Shown: in pieces, positions 25,293 to 34,273 of the stretch
How positions within the stretch are numbered: position 1 is the first letter of the stretch
How the letters are laid out: each line of letters opens with the position of its first letter
Source of the DNA: Candidatus Aquabacterium excrementipullorum
GTDB lineage: Bacteria > Pseudomonadota > Gammaproteobacteria > Burkholderiales > Burkholderiaceae_C
DNA length: 64,000 bases
Direction: 5' to 3'
Assembly: GCA_019112875.1 (NCBI GenBank)
Contig: DXIO01000122.1
Location: 1-64,000 of the forward strand
Notes under the pieces: model-generated
Database searches by the model: none
Seen by the model: only the letters and a program-made list of their open reading frames with translations
What the model was told of the DNA's origin: nothing
Translations under genes and position numbers: made by a program

Positions 25293-26546
25293 TTATTCAT
25301 AGCGCAGGGCTTCGGCCGGCTGCACGCGGCTGGCGCGCCAGCTGGGGTAGATGGTGGCCAGCAACGACAGCACCAGCGACAACACCGCGATGGGGATGAT
25401 GTCACCCGACTGAGGCTCGCTCGGCATCTTGCTGATCAGGTAGATGCTGCCCGGCAGGAAATGCACGCCCAGCAACTGCTCGATGAAGGGCACGATCACG
25501 TCGATGTTGAAGGCCACGAGCAGCCCCAGGCCCAGGCCCGACAGCGTGCCCAGCACGCCCGACAGCGCGCCCTGCACCATGAAGATGCCCATCACCGAAG
25601 CGGGGCTCGCACCCAGCGTGCGCAGGATGGCGATGTCGGCACGCTTGTCGGTCACTGTCATCACCAGGGTGGAGACCAGGTTGAAGGCCGCCACCGCCAC
25701 GATCAGCGTCAGGATGATGAACATCATGCGCTTTTCGACCTGCACGGCATCGAACCAGTTGCGGTTGGTGTGCGTCCAGTCGCGCACGACGATCTCCGCG
25801 CCCAGGGATTCGGCCAGTTCGTTGCCGACCACGCGGGCCTGCTGCGCATCCTTGAGCTTGAGCTGCACACCGGTGGGGCCGCCGGTGCGGAACAGGCGGG
25901 CCGCGTCGTCCATGTGGACCATGACCAGGCCGCTGTCGTATTCGTAATGGCCGGCCTCGAAAGTGCCGACCACCGTCATCTGCTTGAGGCGGGGCACGAC
26001 ACCGGCCGGCGTCACCTGGCCGCTGGGCGCCACCAGGGTGACCGGATCGCCCACCTGCACGCCCATGCTGCGGGCCAGCTCGCCACCCATGACCACGCCC
26101 CAGGCACCGGGTTGCAGCTTGTTGAGCACGGGTTGCAGGCTGTGCGCCAGCGGTGTGACCTGCCCTTCCTGGGCCGGGTCGATGCCGCGCACCAGCACAC
26201 CGCGCATGTCCTCGCCCCGGGCGATCAGGGCCTGGGCCGGCACGAAGGGTGCGGCGCCGACCACGGCCGGGTTCTTGCGCGCCTCGTCCGCCAGCACGTG
26301 CCAGTCCGGCAGGGGCGCGCCGCCCGAATTGAACAACTCCACATGCGCCACGACCGAGAGCATGCGGTCACGCACCTCCTTCTGAAAGCCGTTCATCACC
26401 GAGAGCACGATGATCAGGGCGGCCACGCCCAGGGCGATGCCGATCACGGACACGCCCGAGATGAAGGAAATGAATCCGTTGCGCCGGGCGCTGCGCCCGG
26501 CCCGAGTGTAGCGCCAGCCGATGCGCCATTCATAGGGAAGCTTCAT
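25293..26546 (-). CDS. lolC: Lipoprotein-releasing ABC transporter permease (LolC/LolE family)
   Basis: This is a 417-residue inner-membrane permease with the MacB/FtsX-like topology: one N-terminal helix (SFISGVSVIGIALGVAALIIVLS), a periplasmic domain of about 210 residues, and three C-terminal helices from around residue 270 (MMFIILTLIVAVAAFNLVSTLVMTV). The cytoplasmic TLGASPASVMGIFMVQG contacts LolD, and the end YPSWRASRVQPAEALRYE is diagnostic. Only one such gene is present, as in many betaproteobacteria, so it may serve both LolC and LolE roles as a homodimer; the symbol is a convention. ATG 26546 gives the normal amino terminus. Confidence 0.93.
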   Translation of the reverse strand: MKLPYEWRIGWRYTRAGRSARRNGFISFISGVSVIGIALGVAALIIVLSVMNGFQKEVRDRMLSVVAHVELFNSGGAPLPDWHVLADEARKNPAVVGAAPFVPAQALIARGEDMRGVLVRGIDPAQEGQVTPLAHSLQPVLNKLQPGAWGVVMGGELARSMGVQVGDPVTLVAPSGQVTPAGVVPRLKQMTVVGTFEAGHYEYDSGLVMVHMDDAARLFRTGGPTGVQLKLKDAQQARVVGNELAESLGAEIVVRDWTHTNRNWFDAVQVEKRMMFIILTLIVAVAAFNLVSTLVMTVTDKRADIAILRTLGASPASVMGIFMVQGALSGVLGTLSGLGLGLLVAFNIDVIVPFIEQLLGVHFLPGSIYLISKMPSEPQSGDIIPIAVLSLVLSLLATIYPSWRASRVQPAEALRYE

Positions 26547-26581
26547 GGTGCGAGCAGTGTACTCATTCGATAATCCACCCC

Positions 26582-27670
26582 ATGCCCGCGCTGCCTGATC
26601 CGATTTTTCCGACCTCCGACCTGACCCCGCCTCTGCCCGGCACCGCTGGGGCAGAGCACCTGGTGATCCCCTGGGCCGTGAGCCTGGCCGAACCGCAGGA
26701 AGAAGCTGGCGCCGGGCTGGACATGACCGATGCCCTGCCGGAATTGCCGACACTGCAGCATCTGCTGGAGCACCTGACCGAACAACAATGGCTTCGCGGC
26801 GATGAGTACCAGCTGGCCGCACCGCACGAGCGTTTTCTGGCCAGCGCGGTGGGCTGGGGCGGCGCAGAAGAGACCTGCGAGGGCGGTTTTTCGGAGGCCC
26901 AGCCCACCCAGGCCTGCTGGGCCGCGCTCTGGGCCTGCCAGGATGGCCTGCCGGCGTCCCCCGGCGAAGCCTGGGGCCTGATGACCCCTTCGCACTGGCT
27001 GATGGGCCGCGACCACCTCACCCTGCTGCACCCCGATGAACTGGCCCTCAGCGAGACCGAATCCCGCACCCTGTTCGATGCCGTGCGCCCGCTGTTCGAG
27101 AGCGAAGGCTGGGAGTTGATCTGGGGGGCTCCCTTGCGCTGGTACGTGCGGCACCCCTCGCTGGCCGGCCTGCCCAGCGCATCGCTGGACCGCGTGATCG
27201 GCCGCAACCCTGATCTGTGGATGCCCAACCACCCGCAGGCCCGCCTGCTGCGCCGCCTGCAGAACGAGGTGCAGATGCTGCTGTACCAGCACCCCGTGAA
27301 CGACGAACGCGAAGCGCGGCGCGCGCTGACCGTGAACTCGTTCTGGCTCAGCGGCACGGGCACCCCTTCGGCCGCCACCAACTGGCCACGATGGCCGCTG
27401 CGCGTGGACAATGCCCCCCGCCAAGCCCTGCTGCGCGGCGATCTGCCCGCCTGGCAAGCAGCATGGCGGGCACTGGACACCGGCCCGCTGCACGAACTGC
27501 GCGGCGCACTGGACGCCGGCCGGCCGGTTCGCCTGACCTTGTGCGGCGAGCGACACGCCCTCACCTTGTCCCTGCCGGCCCAGCGCCCGGGCCTGTGGGC
27601 CAGCGTGCGCCGCGCCCTGCCGTGGGGCAAGCCGGCCACCTGCGCCGCCGACCTGCTGCGCCAACTCTGA
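26582..27670 (+). CDS. Conserved hypothetical protein upstream of recJ
   Basis: This 362-residue, mostly soluble protein is rich in Trp and Leu, with no signal peptide or membrane helix. Distinct parts include HLVIPWAVSLAEPQ near residue 27, MTPSHWLMGRDHLTLLHPDEL, RVIGRNPDLWMPNHPQARLLRRLQNEVQMLLY and ALTVNSFWLSGTG. From memory, homologues sit just before recJ in many Burkholderiales and are sometimes labelled as phosphoglycerate-mutase-like; I see no mutase active site, so I do not adopt that name. It diverges from lolC (35 bases) and is 16 bases from recJ, suggesting one transcript with it. Confidence 0.85.
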   Translation: MPALPDPIFPTSDLTPPLPGTAGAEHLVIPWAVSLAEPQEEAGAGLDMTDALPELPTLQHLLEHLTEQQWLRGDEYQLAAPHERFLASAVGWGGAEETCEGGFSEAQPTQACWAALWACQDGLPASPGEAWGLMTPSHWLMGRDHLTLLHPDELALSETESRTLFDAVRPLFESEGWELIWGAPLRWYVRHPSLAGLPSASLDRVIGRNPDLWMPNHPQARLLRRLQNEVQMLLYQHPVNDEREARRALTVNSFWLSGTGTPSAATNWPRWPLRVDNAPRQALLRGDLPAWQAAWRALDTGPLHELRGALDAGRPVRLTLCGERHALTLSLPAQRPGLWASVRRALPWGKPATCAADLLRQL

Positions 27671-27686
27671 ATTCGATCCGATCGCC

Positions 27687-29408
27687 ATGAAGTTCATCGC
27701 CCGCGACATCCCGCCACGCCCCACCTGGGCGCTGGAGCAGGCAGGCACCCATCCGCTGCTGGCCCGCCTGTTGGCCGCGCGCGGCATCCGCACCCTGGAA
27801 GAGCTGGACGACGCCCCCGTCAAGCTGCTGCCACCCACGGGCCTGCGCGGCATCGACACCGCCGCCGCCCTGCTGGCCGATGCCATCGAACAGGGCCAGC
27901 GCATCTGCATCGTGGCCGACTACGACTGCGACGGCGCCACCGCCTGCGCCACCGGCCTGCGGGGCCTGGCCATGCTGGGCGCCACGCCGGATCAACTCAG
28001 CTACGTGGTGCCCGACCGCGCCCTGCACGGCTATGGCCTGACCCCCCCCATCGTCGACCTGGTGCGCGCCCGCCGGGCCGACATCCTCGTCACCGTGGAC
28101 AACGGCATGGCCAGCCACGAGGCCGTGGACAAGGCGCGCGACCTGGGCATGAAGGTGCTGATCACCGACCACCATTTGCCCGTGGTCGATGCGCAGGGCC
28201 AGCCCAGCCTGCCGGCGGCCGATGCCATCGTGAACCCCAACCAGCCCGGCTGCGCGTTCGACAGCAAGGCCATGGTCGGCGTGGGCGTGATGTTCTACGT
28301 GCTGCTGGCCACCCGCGCCGAGCTGCGCCGCCGTGGCCGCTTCGATGCAGGCAATCAGCCCCGCATCGATGCCCTGCTGGACCTGGTCGCCTTGGGCACC
28401 ATCGCCGACGTGGGCAAGCTGGACACCAACAACCGCCGGCTGGTGTCGCTGGGCCTCAAGCGCATCCGCATGGGGCGCCTGCAGCCCGGCCTGGCCGCGC
28501 TGTACCGTGCCGCCGGGCGGGATCCTTCCCGCGCCAGCGCGCAGGATTTCGGCTTCGCGCTGGGCCCGCGCATCAACGCCGCCGGCCGCCTGGCCGAGAT
28601 GGGCCTGGGCATCGAATGCCTGATCACCGACGATCCGAACCGCGCCGAAGCGCTGGCCCAGCAGCTGGACGCCATCAACCGCGAGCGCCGCGAGGTCGAG
28701 GCCGGCATGCGCGACCAGGCCGAGATGACGCTGGACAACCTGCTGCCACAAGGTGAAATTCCCTCGGCCCTGTCCCTGTTCGACGAAGGCTTCCACGAGG
28801 GCGTGGTCGGCATCGTCGCCTCGCGCCTGAAGGACCGGCTGCACCGCCCCACCTTCATCTTCGCGCTGGGGCAGGACGGCCTGCTCAAGGGCTCGGGCCG
28901 CTCGATCCCCGGATTTCACCTGCGTGACGCCCTCGACCTGGTCAGCAAGCGCCACCCCGGGCTGCTGCGCCGCTTCGGCGGGCACGCCATGGCGGCCGGT
29001 TGCACCATCGCGCCGGAAGATCACGACCTGTTCAAACGCGCCCTGCTGACCGTGGCCGACGCCGGCCTGGATGCCGACCTGCTCTCACGCCGAGTGCACA
29101 CCGACGGCGCGCTCGACGCACAGTGGTACACCGCCGAGGTGGCCCAGTTGATCGACCAGGCCGTGTGGGGCCCGGGCTTCGAGGCCCCGGTTTTTTGCGA
29201 TGTGGTGGAGGTGGTGAACCAGCGCCTGGTCGGTGAGCGCCACCTCAAGCTCAGCCTGCGGGTGCAGGGACAACTGAGGGATGGGATCTGGTTTGGGCGC
29301 AGCGAGCCCTTGCCGGCGCGCACGCGGCTGGCTTTCCGCCTGTCGCTGGACGACTTCCAGGGACGGCAGCGCGTTCAGATGGTCGTGGAAGGGGCCGAGA
29401 CGGCCTGA
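27687..29408 (+). CDS. recJ: Single-stranded-DNA-specific exonuclease RecJ
   Basis: RecJ is the 5'-3' single-strand exonuclease of the RecFOR recombination pathway, mismatch repair and base excision repair. The 573-residue protein carries the DHH-phosphoesterase motifs: VADYDCDGATA near residue 75, VTVDNGMASHEAV, and ITDHHLPVVDAQGQ near 159. These are followed by VGVGVMFYVLL, DLVALGTIADV, GPRINAAGRLAEMGLGIE, the DHHA1 region with GSGRSIPGFHLRDAL and RFGGHAMAAGCTI, and a C-terminal OB-like domain. The length is normal. It converges on flgN, whose stop codon is 37 bases away; a short GC hairpin lies in that gap. Confidence 0.97.
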   Translation: MKFIARDIPPRPTWALEQAGTHPLLARLLAARGIRTLEELDDAPVKLLPPTGLRGIDTAAALLADAIEQGQRICIVADYDCDGATACATGLRGLAMLGATPDQLSYVVPDRALHGYGLTPPIVDLVRARRADILVTVDNGMASHEAVDKARDLGMKVLITDHHLPVVDAQGQPSLPAADAIVNPNQPGCAFDSKAMVGVGVMFYVLLATRAELRRRGRFDAGNQPRIDALLDLVALGTIADVGKLDTNNRRLVSLGLKRIRMGRLQPGLAALYRAAGRDPSRASAQDFGFALGPRINAAGRLAEMGLGIECLITDDPNRAEALAQQLDAINRERREVEAGMRDQAEMTLDNLLPQGEIPSALSLFDEGFHEGVVGIVASRLKDRLHRPTFIFALGQDGLLKGSGRSIPGFHLRDALDLVSKRHPGLLRRFGGHAMAAGCTIAPEDHDLFKRALLTVADAGLDADLLSRRVHTDGALDAQWYTAEVAQLIDQAVWGPGFEAPVFCDVVEVVNQRLVGERHLKLSLRVQGQLRDGIWFGRSEPLPARTRLAFRLSLDDFQGRQRVQMVVEGAETA

Positions 29409-29445
29409 CGCCTGCCGCGCGCAGGCGGGCGGGACTGCTGCGCGC

Positions 29446-29862
29446 TCAGCCCTTGTAGGCCGCGCGCATGGCGGCGCCAGCGCCCGAGGCGGGTGGCTGC
29501 AGCGCGCCATAGGTCGCGCCCTGCCCCGGCTCTTCCGGGAACAGCACACTCAGGGTGCGCGACATCGACGAGCCGGCGCGGTGCACCGTGGCCTGCAGGC
29601 CGGACACCCGCGTCTGGGCCAGCACCAGTTTCTGGCGCATCAGCGGCGACAGTGGCTGCAGCCCAGTCTTTTTTGCCTGATGGAATGCCGCGAGGGCATC
29701 GGCCAGGCACTTGTGCAACGCTTGCGACGCAGCTTCGAGTTCGGCCGGGTTCTGGGCGCGCAAAGCCTCGTCCAACGCCTGCAGGCGACCTTCGAGGGCC
29801 TGGGCGTGGCTCGACCACGGATCTTGCGGATCGTGGGAGAAAAAGGCGCTTTGTTCGCTCAA
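29446..29862 (-). CDS. flgN: FlgN-like flagellar export chaperone, TTG start
   Basis: This 138-residue, helical, Ala/Gln/Leu-rich protein has heptad-like spacing (LQALDEALRAQNPAELEAASQ; LMRQKLVLAQTRVSGLQATV) and fits the FlgN chaperone family, which escorts the hook-junction proteins FlgK and FlgL to the export gate. Sequence conservation in the family is weak, so position carries much of the weight: it lies 40 bases after flgM, and flgK and flgL are in the same window. No ATG is available near the amino terminus. TTG 29862 with AGGG upstream is the best start. Confidence 0.78.
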   Translation of the reverse strand: MSEQSAFFSHDPQDPWSSHAQALEGRLQALDEALRAQNPAELEAASQALHKCLADALAAFHQAKKTGLQPLSPLMRQKLVLAQTRVSGLQATVHRAGSSMSRTLSVLFPEEPGQGATYGALQPPASGAGAAMRAAYKG

Positions 29863-29902
29863 GTTGACCCTGCCTGCGGCCGAAGCCGTGGTGGTGAGCC
29901 GT

Positions 29903-30211
29903 TTATTGGCGGCTCAGGACTTCCTTCGCGTTGGCGATCAGCTTGTCGGCGATCGCGTCGGCGTTGACCTTGTAGGTGCCATCGTCGATGGCCTTCTTGA
30001 TGCGGTCGACCTTGGCGCTGTCGAACGAGCCTTCCGAGGATGTGCTCAGGCCATTGGCTGTCCCGGACAGGGTCACCTTGGCGCTGGCTTCCACACCGCT
30101 GTCGGCCGAACTGGTCTTGCCAGCCGTGGTGGCGTTGGTGGCCGCATCCGTGCGCGTGGCGGTGTTGGCACCATTGACCGCCTTGTCTGCACCGTTGTTT
30201 CCGATCTTCAT
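29903..30211 (-). CDS. flgM: Anti-sigma-28 factor FlgM
   Basis: FlgM binds and blocks the flagellar sigma factor FliA until the hook-basal body is complete, then leaves through the export apparatus. The 102-residue protein has a Gly/Asn/Thr/Ala-rich disordered N-terminal half. The conserved C-terminal sigma-binding helices follow (SFDSAKVDRIKKAIDDGTYK, then NADAIADKLIANAKEVL). AAGGAG precedes two consecutive ATG codons; I use the second (MKIGNNG, 30211) because of better spacing. A sigma-28 promoter lies upstream, giving the usual feedback on FlgM level. flgN follows. Confidence 0.94.
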   Translation of the reverse strand: MKIGNNGADKAVNGANTATRTDAATNATTAGKTSSADSGVEASAKVTLSGTANGLSTSSEGSFDSAKVDRIKKAIDDGTYKVNADAIADKLIANAKEVLSRQ

Positions 30212-30256
30212 CATCTGCTCCTTGCTCCCGGCATGCACCGGGCCTTGACACCTGTC

Positions 30257-30283
30257 TTATCGTCCCAGGGGCGCGCGACTTTA
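30257..30283 (-). promoter_or_regulatory. Sigma-28 (FliA) promoter for flgM-flgN
   Basis: Reading the minus strand, TAAAGTCG (-35) is followed after exactly 11 bases by GACGATAA (-10). The E. coli FliA consensus is TAAAGTTT-N11-GCCGATAA, so 13 of 16 positions match with exact spacing. The predicted start near 30250 gives a leader of about 40 nt before the flgM ATG. This puts flgM and probably flgN under class III control. Confidence 0.85.
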
Positions 30284-30338
30284 ATGCCAATGACCGAATC
30301 CCCCGTGGTTGAGGGGGTGGGATGCCGGTTTTTTCGTA

Positions 30339-31163
30339 TCACAAAGTAACCTCCACCCGTCTTTCACCCACCGGGATACCACACAGGACGCGGCCACTGT
30401 CGATGCGTATCCTCGCACAGCGGCCCTCATCGCCGTGGGACAGCGCAGTGCCTTCCGCCCCCACGGCAAACCCATCGCCCTTCACCAGCACCTTGACTGG
30501 CTCGCCGGCGGCGAACCAGCGGCGCAGCTTGATGTCATCCTGGCGCAGGCTCTCGCCAGGCTCCACATTCCGGATCATGGTACGGCCAACGATCTCGGCC
30601 GCGTCCACCACGGCCGGCGACATGCTCTCTGCCATGTCGACTTCCGCGATGCGCAAATCTGCTTCGGTGATGGTGGCCCCCGCATGCAGCGGGTTCGCAG
30701 CCACCAGGGCCGGCGCCCAGACCTTGACGGTCACCGGCCAATAGACATTCCAGCGCACGGCGCCCTGCTCACAGCGCAGGCCGACGCGGGTGCGGCCCCA
30801 CAGGCGGGTGCCTTCGGGCAGGAAAGCGCGCACTTTGTCGCACGGCGCCAGTTTCAGGCGCGGATCCAGTTTCCCCAGCACCACTTCCAGGCGCGGCTTG
30901 AAGACCTGAGGAGCCTTCCCCGCGGGTGCTGCTCCAGAGGCAGCAGCAGCAGGGGCTGCGGTCTCTTCTTCTGTCTTGGTCTTGAGCAGGGCTTCGAGTT
31001 CGTGCTGGAACCCCGCCATCTCGGGGGTGGCTGCCGGCTGAGGCGCAGAGGGCGCAGCCCCCCAGTTCATCGTCTGTGCGTGCGCGGGCACCCACGGCAT
31101 GGCCGGCAGCACGGCGGCCACCAGCGAGGCGATGAGGAATGCGGGACGCAGGAACGCTTTCAT
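30339..31163 (-). CDS. flgA: Flagellar P-ring assembly chaperone FlgA
   Basis: FlgA is a periplasmic chaperone that helps FlgI form the P ring around the rod. The 274-residue protein has a signal peptide (MKAFLRPAFLIASLVAAVLP, cleavage near PAHA-QT) and a Pro/Ala-rich spacer. The conserved domain follows: RLEVVLGKLDPRLKLAPCDK, GRTRVGLRCEQGAVRWNVYWPV, then an SAF-like segment (IVGRTMIRNVEPGESLRQDDI) and a C-terminal GDGFAVGAEGTALSHGDEGRCARIR. Two cysteines probably form a disulfide. The start at 31163 was chosen for the signal peptide. It is transcribed away from flgB and toward flgM. Confidence 0.94.
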   Translation of the reverse strand: MKAFLRPAFLIASLVAAVLPAMPWVPAHAQTMNWGAAPSAPQPAATPEMAGFQHELEALLKTKTEEETAAPAAAASGAAPAGKAPQVFKPRLEVVLGKLDPRLKLAPCDKVRAFLPEGTRLWGRTRVGLRCEQGAVRWNVYWPVTVKVWAPALVAANPLHAGATITEADLRIAEVDMAESMSPAVVDAAEIVGRTMIRNVEPGESLRQDDIKLRRWFAAGEPVKVLVKGDGFAVGAEGTALSHGDEGRCARIRIDSGRVLCGIPVGERRVEVTL

Positions 31164-31307
31164 GGTGAGTGCGACTCTACGCGCCGCCCCGTTGCGCCGC
31201 TGCCCGAATTGGCCGGTCTTGTGCCTGCTATTTCGGCTCATGTTTGGGGGCTGGCCGATTCACCATGCCGACGTGATTTTCCGAAGGTTGTTTTTCAAGG
31301 TGATGCC

Positions 31308-31745
31308 ATGCTGAACCGTCTCACTGACAGCATCGACTTCCAGGCCCAGGCACTGACCCTGCGCTCGGAGCGCCAGCGTTTGATCGCCAGCAACATCGCC
31401 AACGCCGATACGCCCGGCTACACCGCGAAGGACTTCAAGTTCTCCGAGGCGCTCAGCCAGGCCACGGGCCAGAAGTCATCGGGCACGAGCCCGCTGGCCA
31501 TGCCCCGCCTGCAGATGGCCACCACCACGGCCGGCCAGATGAACCGTGACGGCTCCGCCGCCGGCAGCGCCCCCAAGCCCGAACTGGGATACGGCACCGC
31601 CTCGATGACCAGCCTGGACAACAACAGTGTCGACATGGACCGCGAACGCGCGAACTTCGCCGACAACACCGTGCGCTACGAAGCCACGCTGCGCTTCATC
31701 AACGGGCAGATGAAGACCTTGACCACGGCCATCAACGGCCAGTGA
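31308..31745 (+). CDS. flgB: Flagellar basal body rod protein FlgB
   Basis: FlgB is a proximal rod subunit exported by the flagellar type III system. The 145-residue protein has the rod/hook N-terminal signature LRSERQRLIASNIANADTPGYTAKD (residues 23-47) and a C-terminal coiled helix (RERANFADNTVRYEATLRFINGQMKTL). ATG 31308 is preceded by AAGGTGA; the open frame runs further upstream across the flgA promoter region but has no homology there. It is the first gene of an unbroken flgB-L series on the plus strand, 144 bases from the divergent flgA. Confidence 0.96.
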   Translation: MLNRLTDSIDFQAQALTLRSERQRLIASNIANADTPGYTAKDFKFSEALSQATGQKSSGTSPLAMPRLQMATTTAGQMNRDGSAAGSAPKPELGYGTASMTSLDNNSVDMDRERANFADNTVRYEATLRFINGQMKTLTTAINGQ

Positions 31746-31757
31746 AGGAGTTGAGCC

Positions 31758-32165
31758 ATGTCCATGTTCCAGATTTTCAACGTCTCCGGATCGGCCGTCA
31801 GCGCCCAGGCCCAGCGCCTGAACGTCGTGTCGTCCAACCTGGCCAACGCCGACACGGTGGCGGGTCCCGACCGCAGCGCCTACAAGGCCCGCCACGTGGT
31901 CTTCACCACCGAGCCCATGGGTGACGTGGGCGCCGCCGGCGTCACCGTGAGCAACGTGGTCGAGGACAACACGCCCGGCCGGATGATCCACGACCCCGGC
32001 CACCCCCAGGCCGATGCCAACGGCAACGTGACCTACAGCAACGTGAACCCGATCGAGGAGATGGTCAACATGATCTCGGCCTCGCGCTCCTACCAGAACA
32101 ACATCGAAGTGATGAACACCGCCAAGAGCCTGCTGATGAAGACGCTTCAGCTGGGCCAGGGCTGA
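31758..32165 (+). CDS. flgC: Flagellar basal body rod protein FlgC
   Basis: FlgC is the second proximal rod subunit. The 135-residue protein has IFNVSGSAVSAQAQRLNVVS, then SNLANADTVAGPD near residue 30, the middle segment ARHVVFTTEP and GVTVSNVVEDNTPGRMIHDPGHPQAD, and the C-terminal NPIEEMVNMISASRSYQNNIEVMNTAKSLL helix common to axial proteins. GAAGGAG sits 6-9 bases before the ATG. It is 12 bases after flgB. Length and order are standard. Confidence 0.97.
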   Translation: MSMFQIFNVSGSAVSAQAQRLNVVSSNLANADTVAGPDRSAYKARHVVFTTEPMGDVGAAGVTVSNVVEDNTPGRMIHDPGHPQADANGNVTYSNVNPIEEMVNMISASRSYQNNIEVMNTAKSLLMKTLQLGQG

Positions 32166-32198
32166 TCCGCCAAACATCCCTGAACAGGAAAGCCCGCC

Positions 32199-32867
32199 AT
32201 GACCACGACCTCGTCCACCACCAACACCGCCGCCAGCACCATCCCCACCAGCCTGCTCAACGGTGGCTCGACCAAGAGCGACAAGACGACGGAAGCGTCC
32301 GACCGCTTCCTCAAGCTGCTGGTCACGCAGATGCAGAACCAGGATCCGCTCAACCCGATGGACAACGCCCAGGTGACCAGCCAAATGGCGCAGATCAACA
32401 CGGTGACCGGCATCGAGAAGCTCAACACCACCGTGACCGGCCTGAACAGCTCGATGGCCTCGGCCCAACTGATGCAGAGCGTCGGCATGGTGGGCCACAC
32501 CGTGCTGCTGGAAGGCAACAAGCTGGCCGTCAACGACAAGCGCGTGGGCACCGGCGGCGTGGAGCTCACCTCCGACGCCTCCAACGTGAAGGTGGAGATC
32601 CTGTCGGCCTCCGGCGCCACGCTGGACACGCTGGACCTGGGCGCCGCCAAGGCCGGCCAGCACGGCTTCGAATGGACCGTGCCCGAGAACATCGCCACCA
32701 ACGGCCTGCAATTCAAGGTCACCGCCACCAGCGGAACCACCACCATCAGCTCCACCCCGCTGATGACCGACATGGTCGATGCCGTCAGTTCCAAGGACGG
32801 CGGTCTGAACCTGCAACTGCGTTTGAGCGGCGACACGGCCTACAGCAAGGTCAAGGCCCTTTCCTAA
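32199..32867 (+). CDS. flgD: Flagellar hook capping/assembly protein FlgD
   Basis: FlgD forms the cap under which hook subunits polymerise and is later lost. The 222-residue protein has a Ser/Thr/Asn-rich disordered start, the conserved FLKLLVTQMQNQDPLNPMDN motif (about residues 44-63), and QMAQINTVTGIEKLN. A tudor/FnIII-like C-terminal region follows (GHTVLLEGNKLAV ... GQHGFEWTVPENIATNGLQFKV). The start at 32199 has AGGAAAG upstream. Position between flgC and flgE is canonical. Confidence 0.96.
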   Translation: MTTTSSTTNTAASTIPTSLLNGGSTKSDKTTEASDRFLKLLVTQMQNQDPLNPMDNAQVTSQMAQINTVTGIEKLNTTVTGLNSSMASAQLMQSVGMVGHTVLLEGNKLAVNDKRVGTGGVELTSDASNVKVEILSASGATLDTLDLGAAKAGQHGFEWTVPENIATNGLQFKVTATSGTTTISSTPLMTDMVDAVSSKDGGLNLQLRLSGDTAYSKVKALS

Positions 32868-32900
32868 TTTCCCGCATCACCTTTCCTAGGAGCAACAACC

Positions 32901-34238
32901 ATGGGCTTTCAGCAAGGACTCTCCGGCCTCAACGTGTCGGCACGCAACCTCGAGGTGATCGGCAACAACGTCGCCAACACCAGCACCTACGGCGCCAAGG
33001 CCGCCCGTGCGGAGTTCGCCGACATGTACGCCAGCGCCCTCAATGGCTCGGGCAGCAACAACATCGGTATCGGCGCCAACATCGGCGCGGTGGCCCAGCA
33101 GTTCACGCAGGGCAACATCACCACCACCGAGAACCCGATGGACCTGGCCATCAACGGCAACGGCTTCTTCCAGCTGAGCGATGGCAAGAACCCCACCATC
33201 TACTCGCGCAACGGCCAGTTCAAGCTGAACCGCGAAGGCTACATCGTCAACAACGAAGGCCACATGCTGCTGGGTTACCAGGCCGACAACCAGGGCACGA
33301 TCATCCCGTCGCAGGCCACCCCGCTGACGCTGCCCACCTCGGGCATCGAGCCCAACCAGACGGACCAGATCAAGCTGCAGATGACCTTCGACTCGCGTTC
33401 GGGCGTGGCCTCGGGCACCGCGATCGATTTCGACGATCCCACCAGCTACAACTTCGCCACCTCGCAGACCACGTACGACATCAAGGGCCAGGCCGTGGGC
33501 CTGACCTACTACATGCGCAAGACCAGCGCCGACAACTGGGACGTCTACGTGGCCGCCAACGGCACCTCGCTGCAGAGCGACGGCGCGGGCGATCCGGTGC
33601 GCGTGGCCAGCATCACCTTCGCAGCGGCCGGCGGCACACCCACCACCACCAGCACCGGTGCGCTGCAGGGTGACCCGGGCACCATCACCACCTACGACGC
33701 CAACAACAACCCGATCACCACCGTGACGGACGGCAAGTTCACGCTGCCCGACATCCCGGCCGTGACCATGTCCTCCGGCGCACTGACGGAGCCCATCTCC
33801 GGCATCAGCTTCAACCTCGCCGAATCCTCTGAATATGGTTCGAGCTTCGCCGTGACGGGCCTGACCCAGACCGGCTACGCCCCCGGCCAGCTGTCGAGCA
33901 TCAACATCGAGTCCAACGGCATCGTGATGGCCCGTTACTCGAACGGCCAGTCCAAGCCGGCCGGCCAGGTCGAACTGGCCACCTTCCGCAACCCTCAGGG
34001 CCTGCAGCCCATGGGCGGCAATGAATGGAGCGCCACCTACGCCTCGGGCGACCCGGTCACCGGCATCCCCGGCGACGGCAACATGGGCCTGCTGCAATCG
34101 GGTGCGCTGGAGGAATCCAACGTGGACCTGACCGGCGAGCTGGTCAACATGATCGTGGCCCAGCGCATGTACCAGGCCAACGCGCAGACCATCAAGACGG
34201 AAGACCAGGTGCTGCAGACCCTGGTGAACCTGCGCTGA
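32901..34238 (+). CDS. flgE: Flagellar hook protein FlgE
   Basis: FlgE polymerises into the hook, the universal joint of the flagellum. The 445-residue protein begins MGFQQGLSGLNVSARNLEVI and GNNVANTSTYGAKAARAEF, the axial-protein signature. It has QFTQGNITTTENPMDLAINGNGFFQL, a variable middle domain (about 150-300), RNPQGLQPMGGNEW and the C-terminal GALEESNVDLTGELVNMIVAQRMYQANAQTIKT. The hook-specific Thr/Gly/Asn-rich variable domain is moderate in size. TAGGAGC precedes the ATG. Confidence 0.97.
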   Translation: MGFQQGLSGLNVSARNLEVIGNNVANTSTYGAKAARAEFADMYASALNGSGSNNIGIGANIGAVAQQFTQGNITTTENPMDLAINGNGFFQLSDGKNPTIYSRNGQFKLNREGYIVNNEGHMLLGYQADNQGTIIPSQATPLTLPTSGIEPNQTDQIKLQMTFDSRSGVASGTAIDFDDPTSYNFATSQTTYDIKGQAVGLTYYMRKTSADNWDVYVAANGTSLQSDGAGDPVRVASITFAAAGGTPTTTSTGALQGDPGTITTYDANNNPITTVTDGKFTLPDIPAVTMSSGALTEPISGISFNLAESSEYGSSFAVTGLTQTGYAPGQLSSINIESNGIVMARYSNGQSKPAGQVELATFRNPQGLQPMGGNEWSATYASGDPVTGIPGDGNMGLLQSGALEESNVDLTGELVNMIVAQRMYQANAQTIKTEDQVLQTLVNLR

Positions 34239-34273
34239 GCCTGATTGACGACCACGCCTGACCGGAGCCCGCG

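Noticed and set aside
29409-29445. CGCCTG...CAGGCG hairpin in the recJ/flgN convergent gap
   Set aside because: Short stem with no T-run on either strand; not enough for a bidirectional terminator call.
31209-31226. Possible sigma-54 promoter (GG-N10-GC spacing) upstream of flgB
   Set aside because: The GG and GC dinucleotides fit, but the -24 and -12 boxes match poorly otherwise (GTGC instead of TTGC), and one such spacing is expected by chance in GC-rich DNA.
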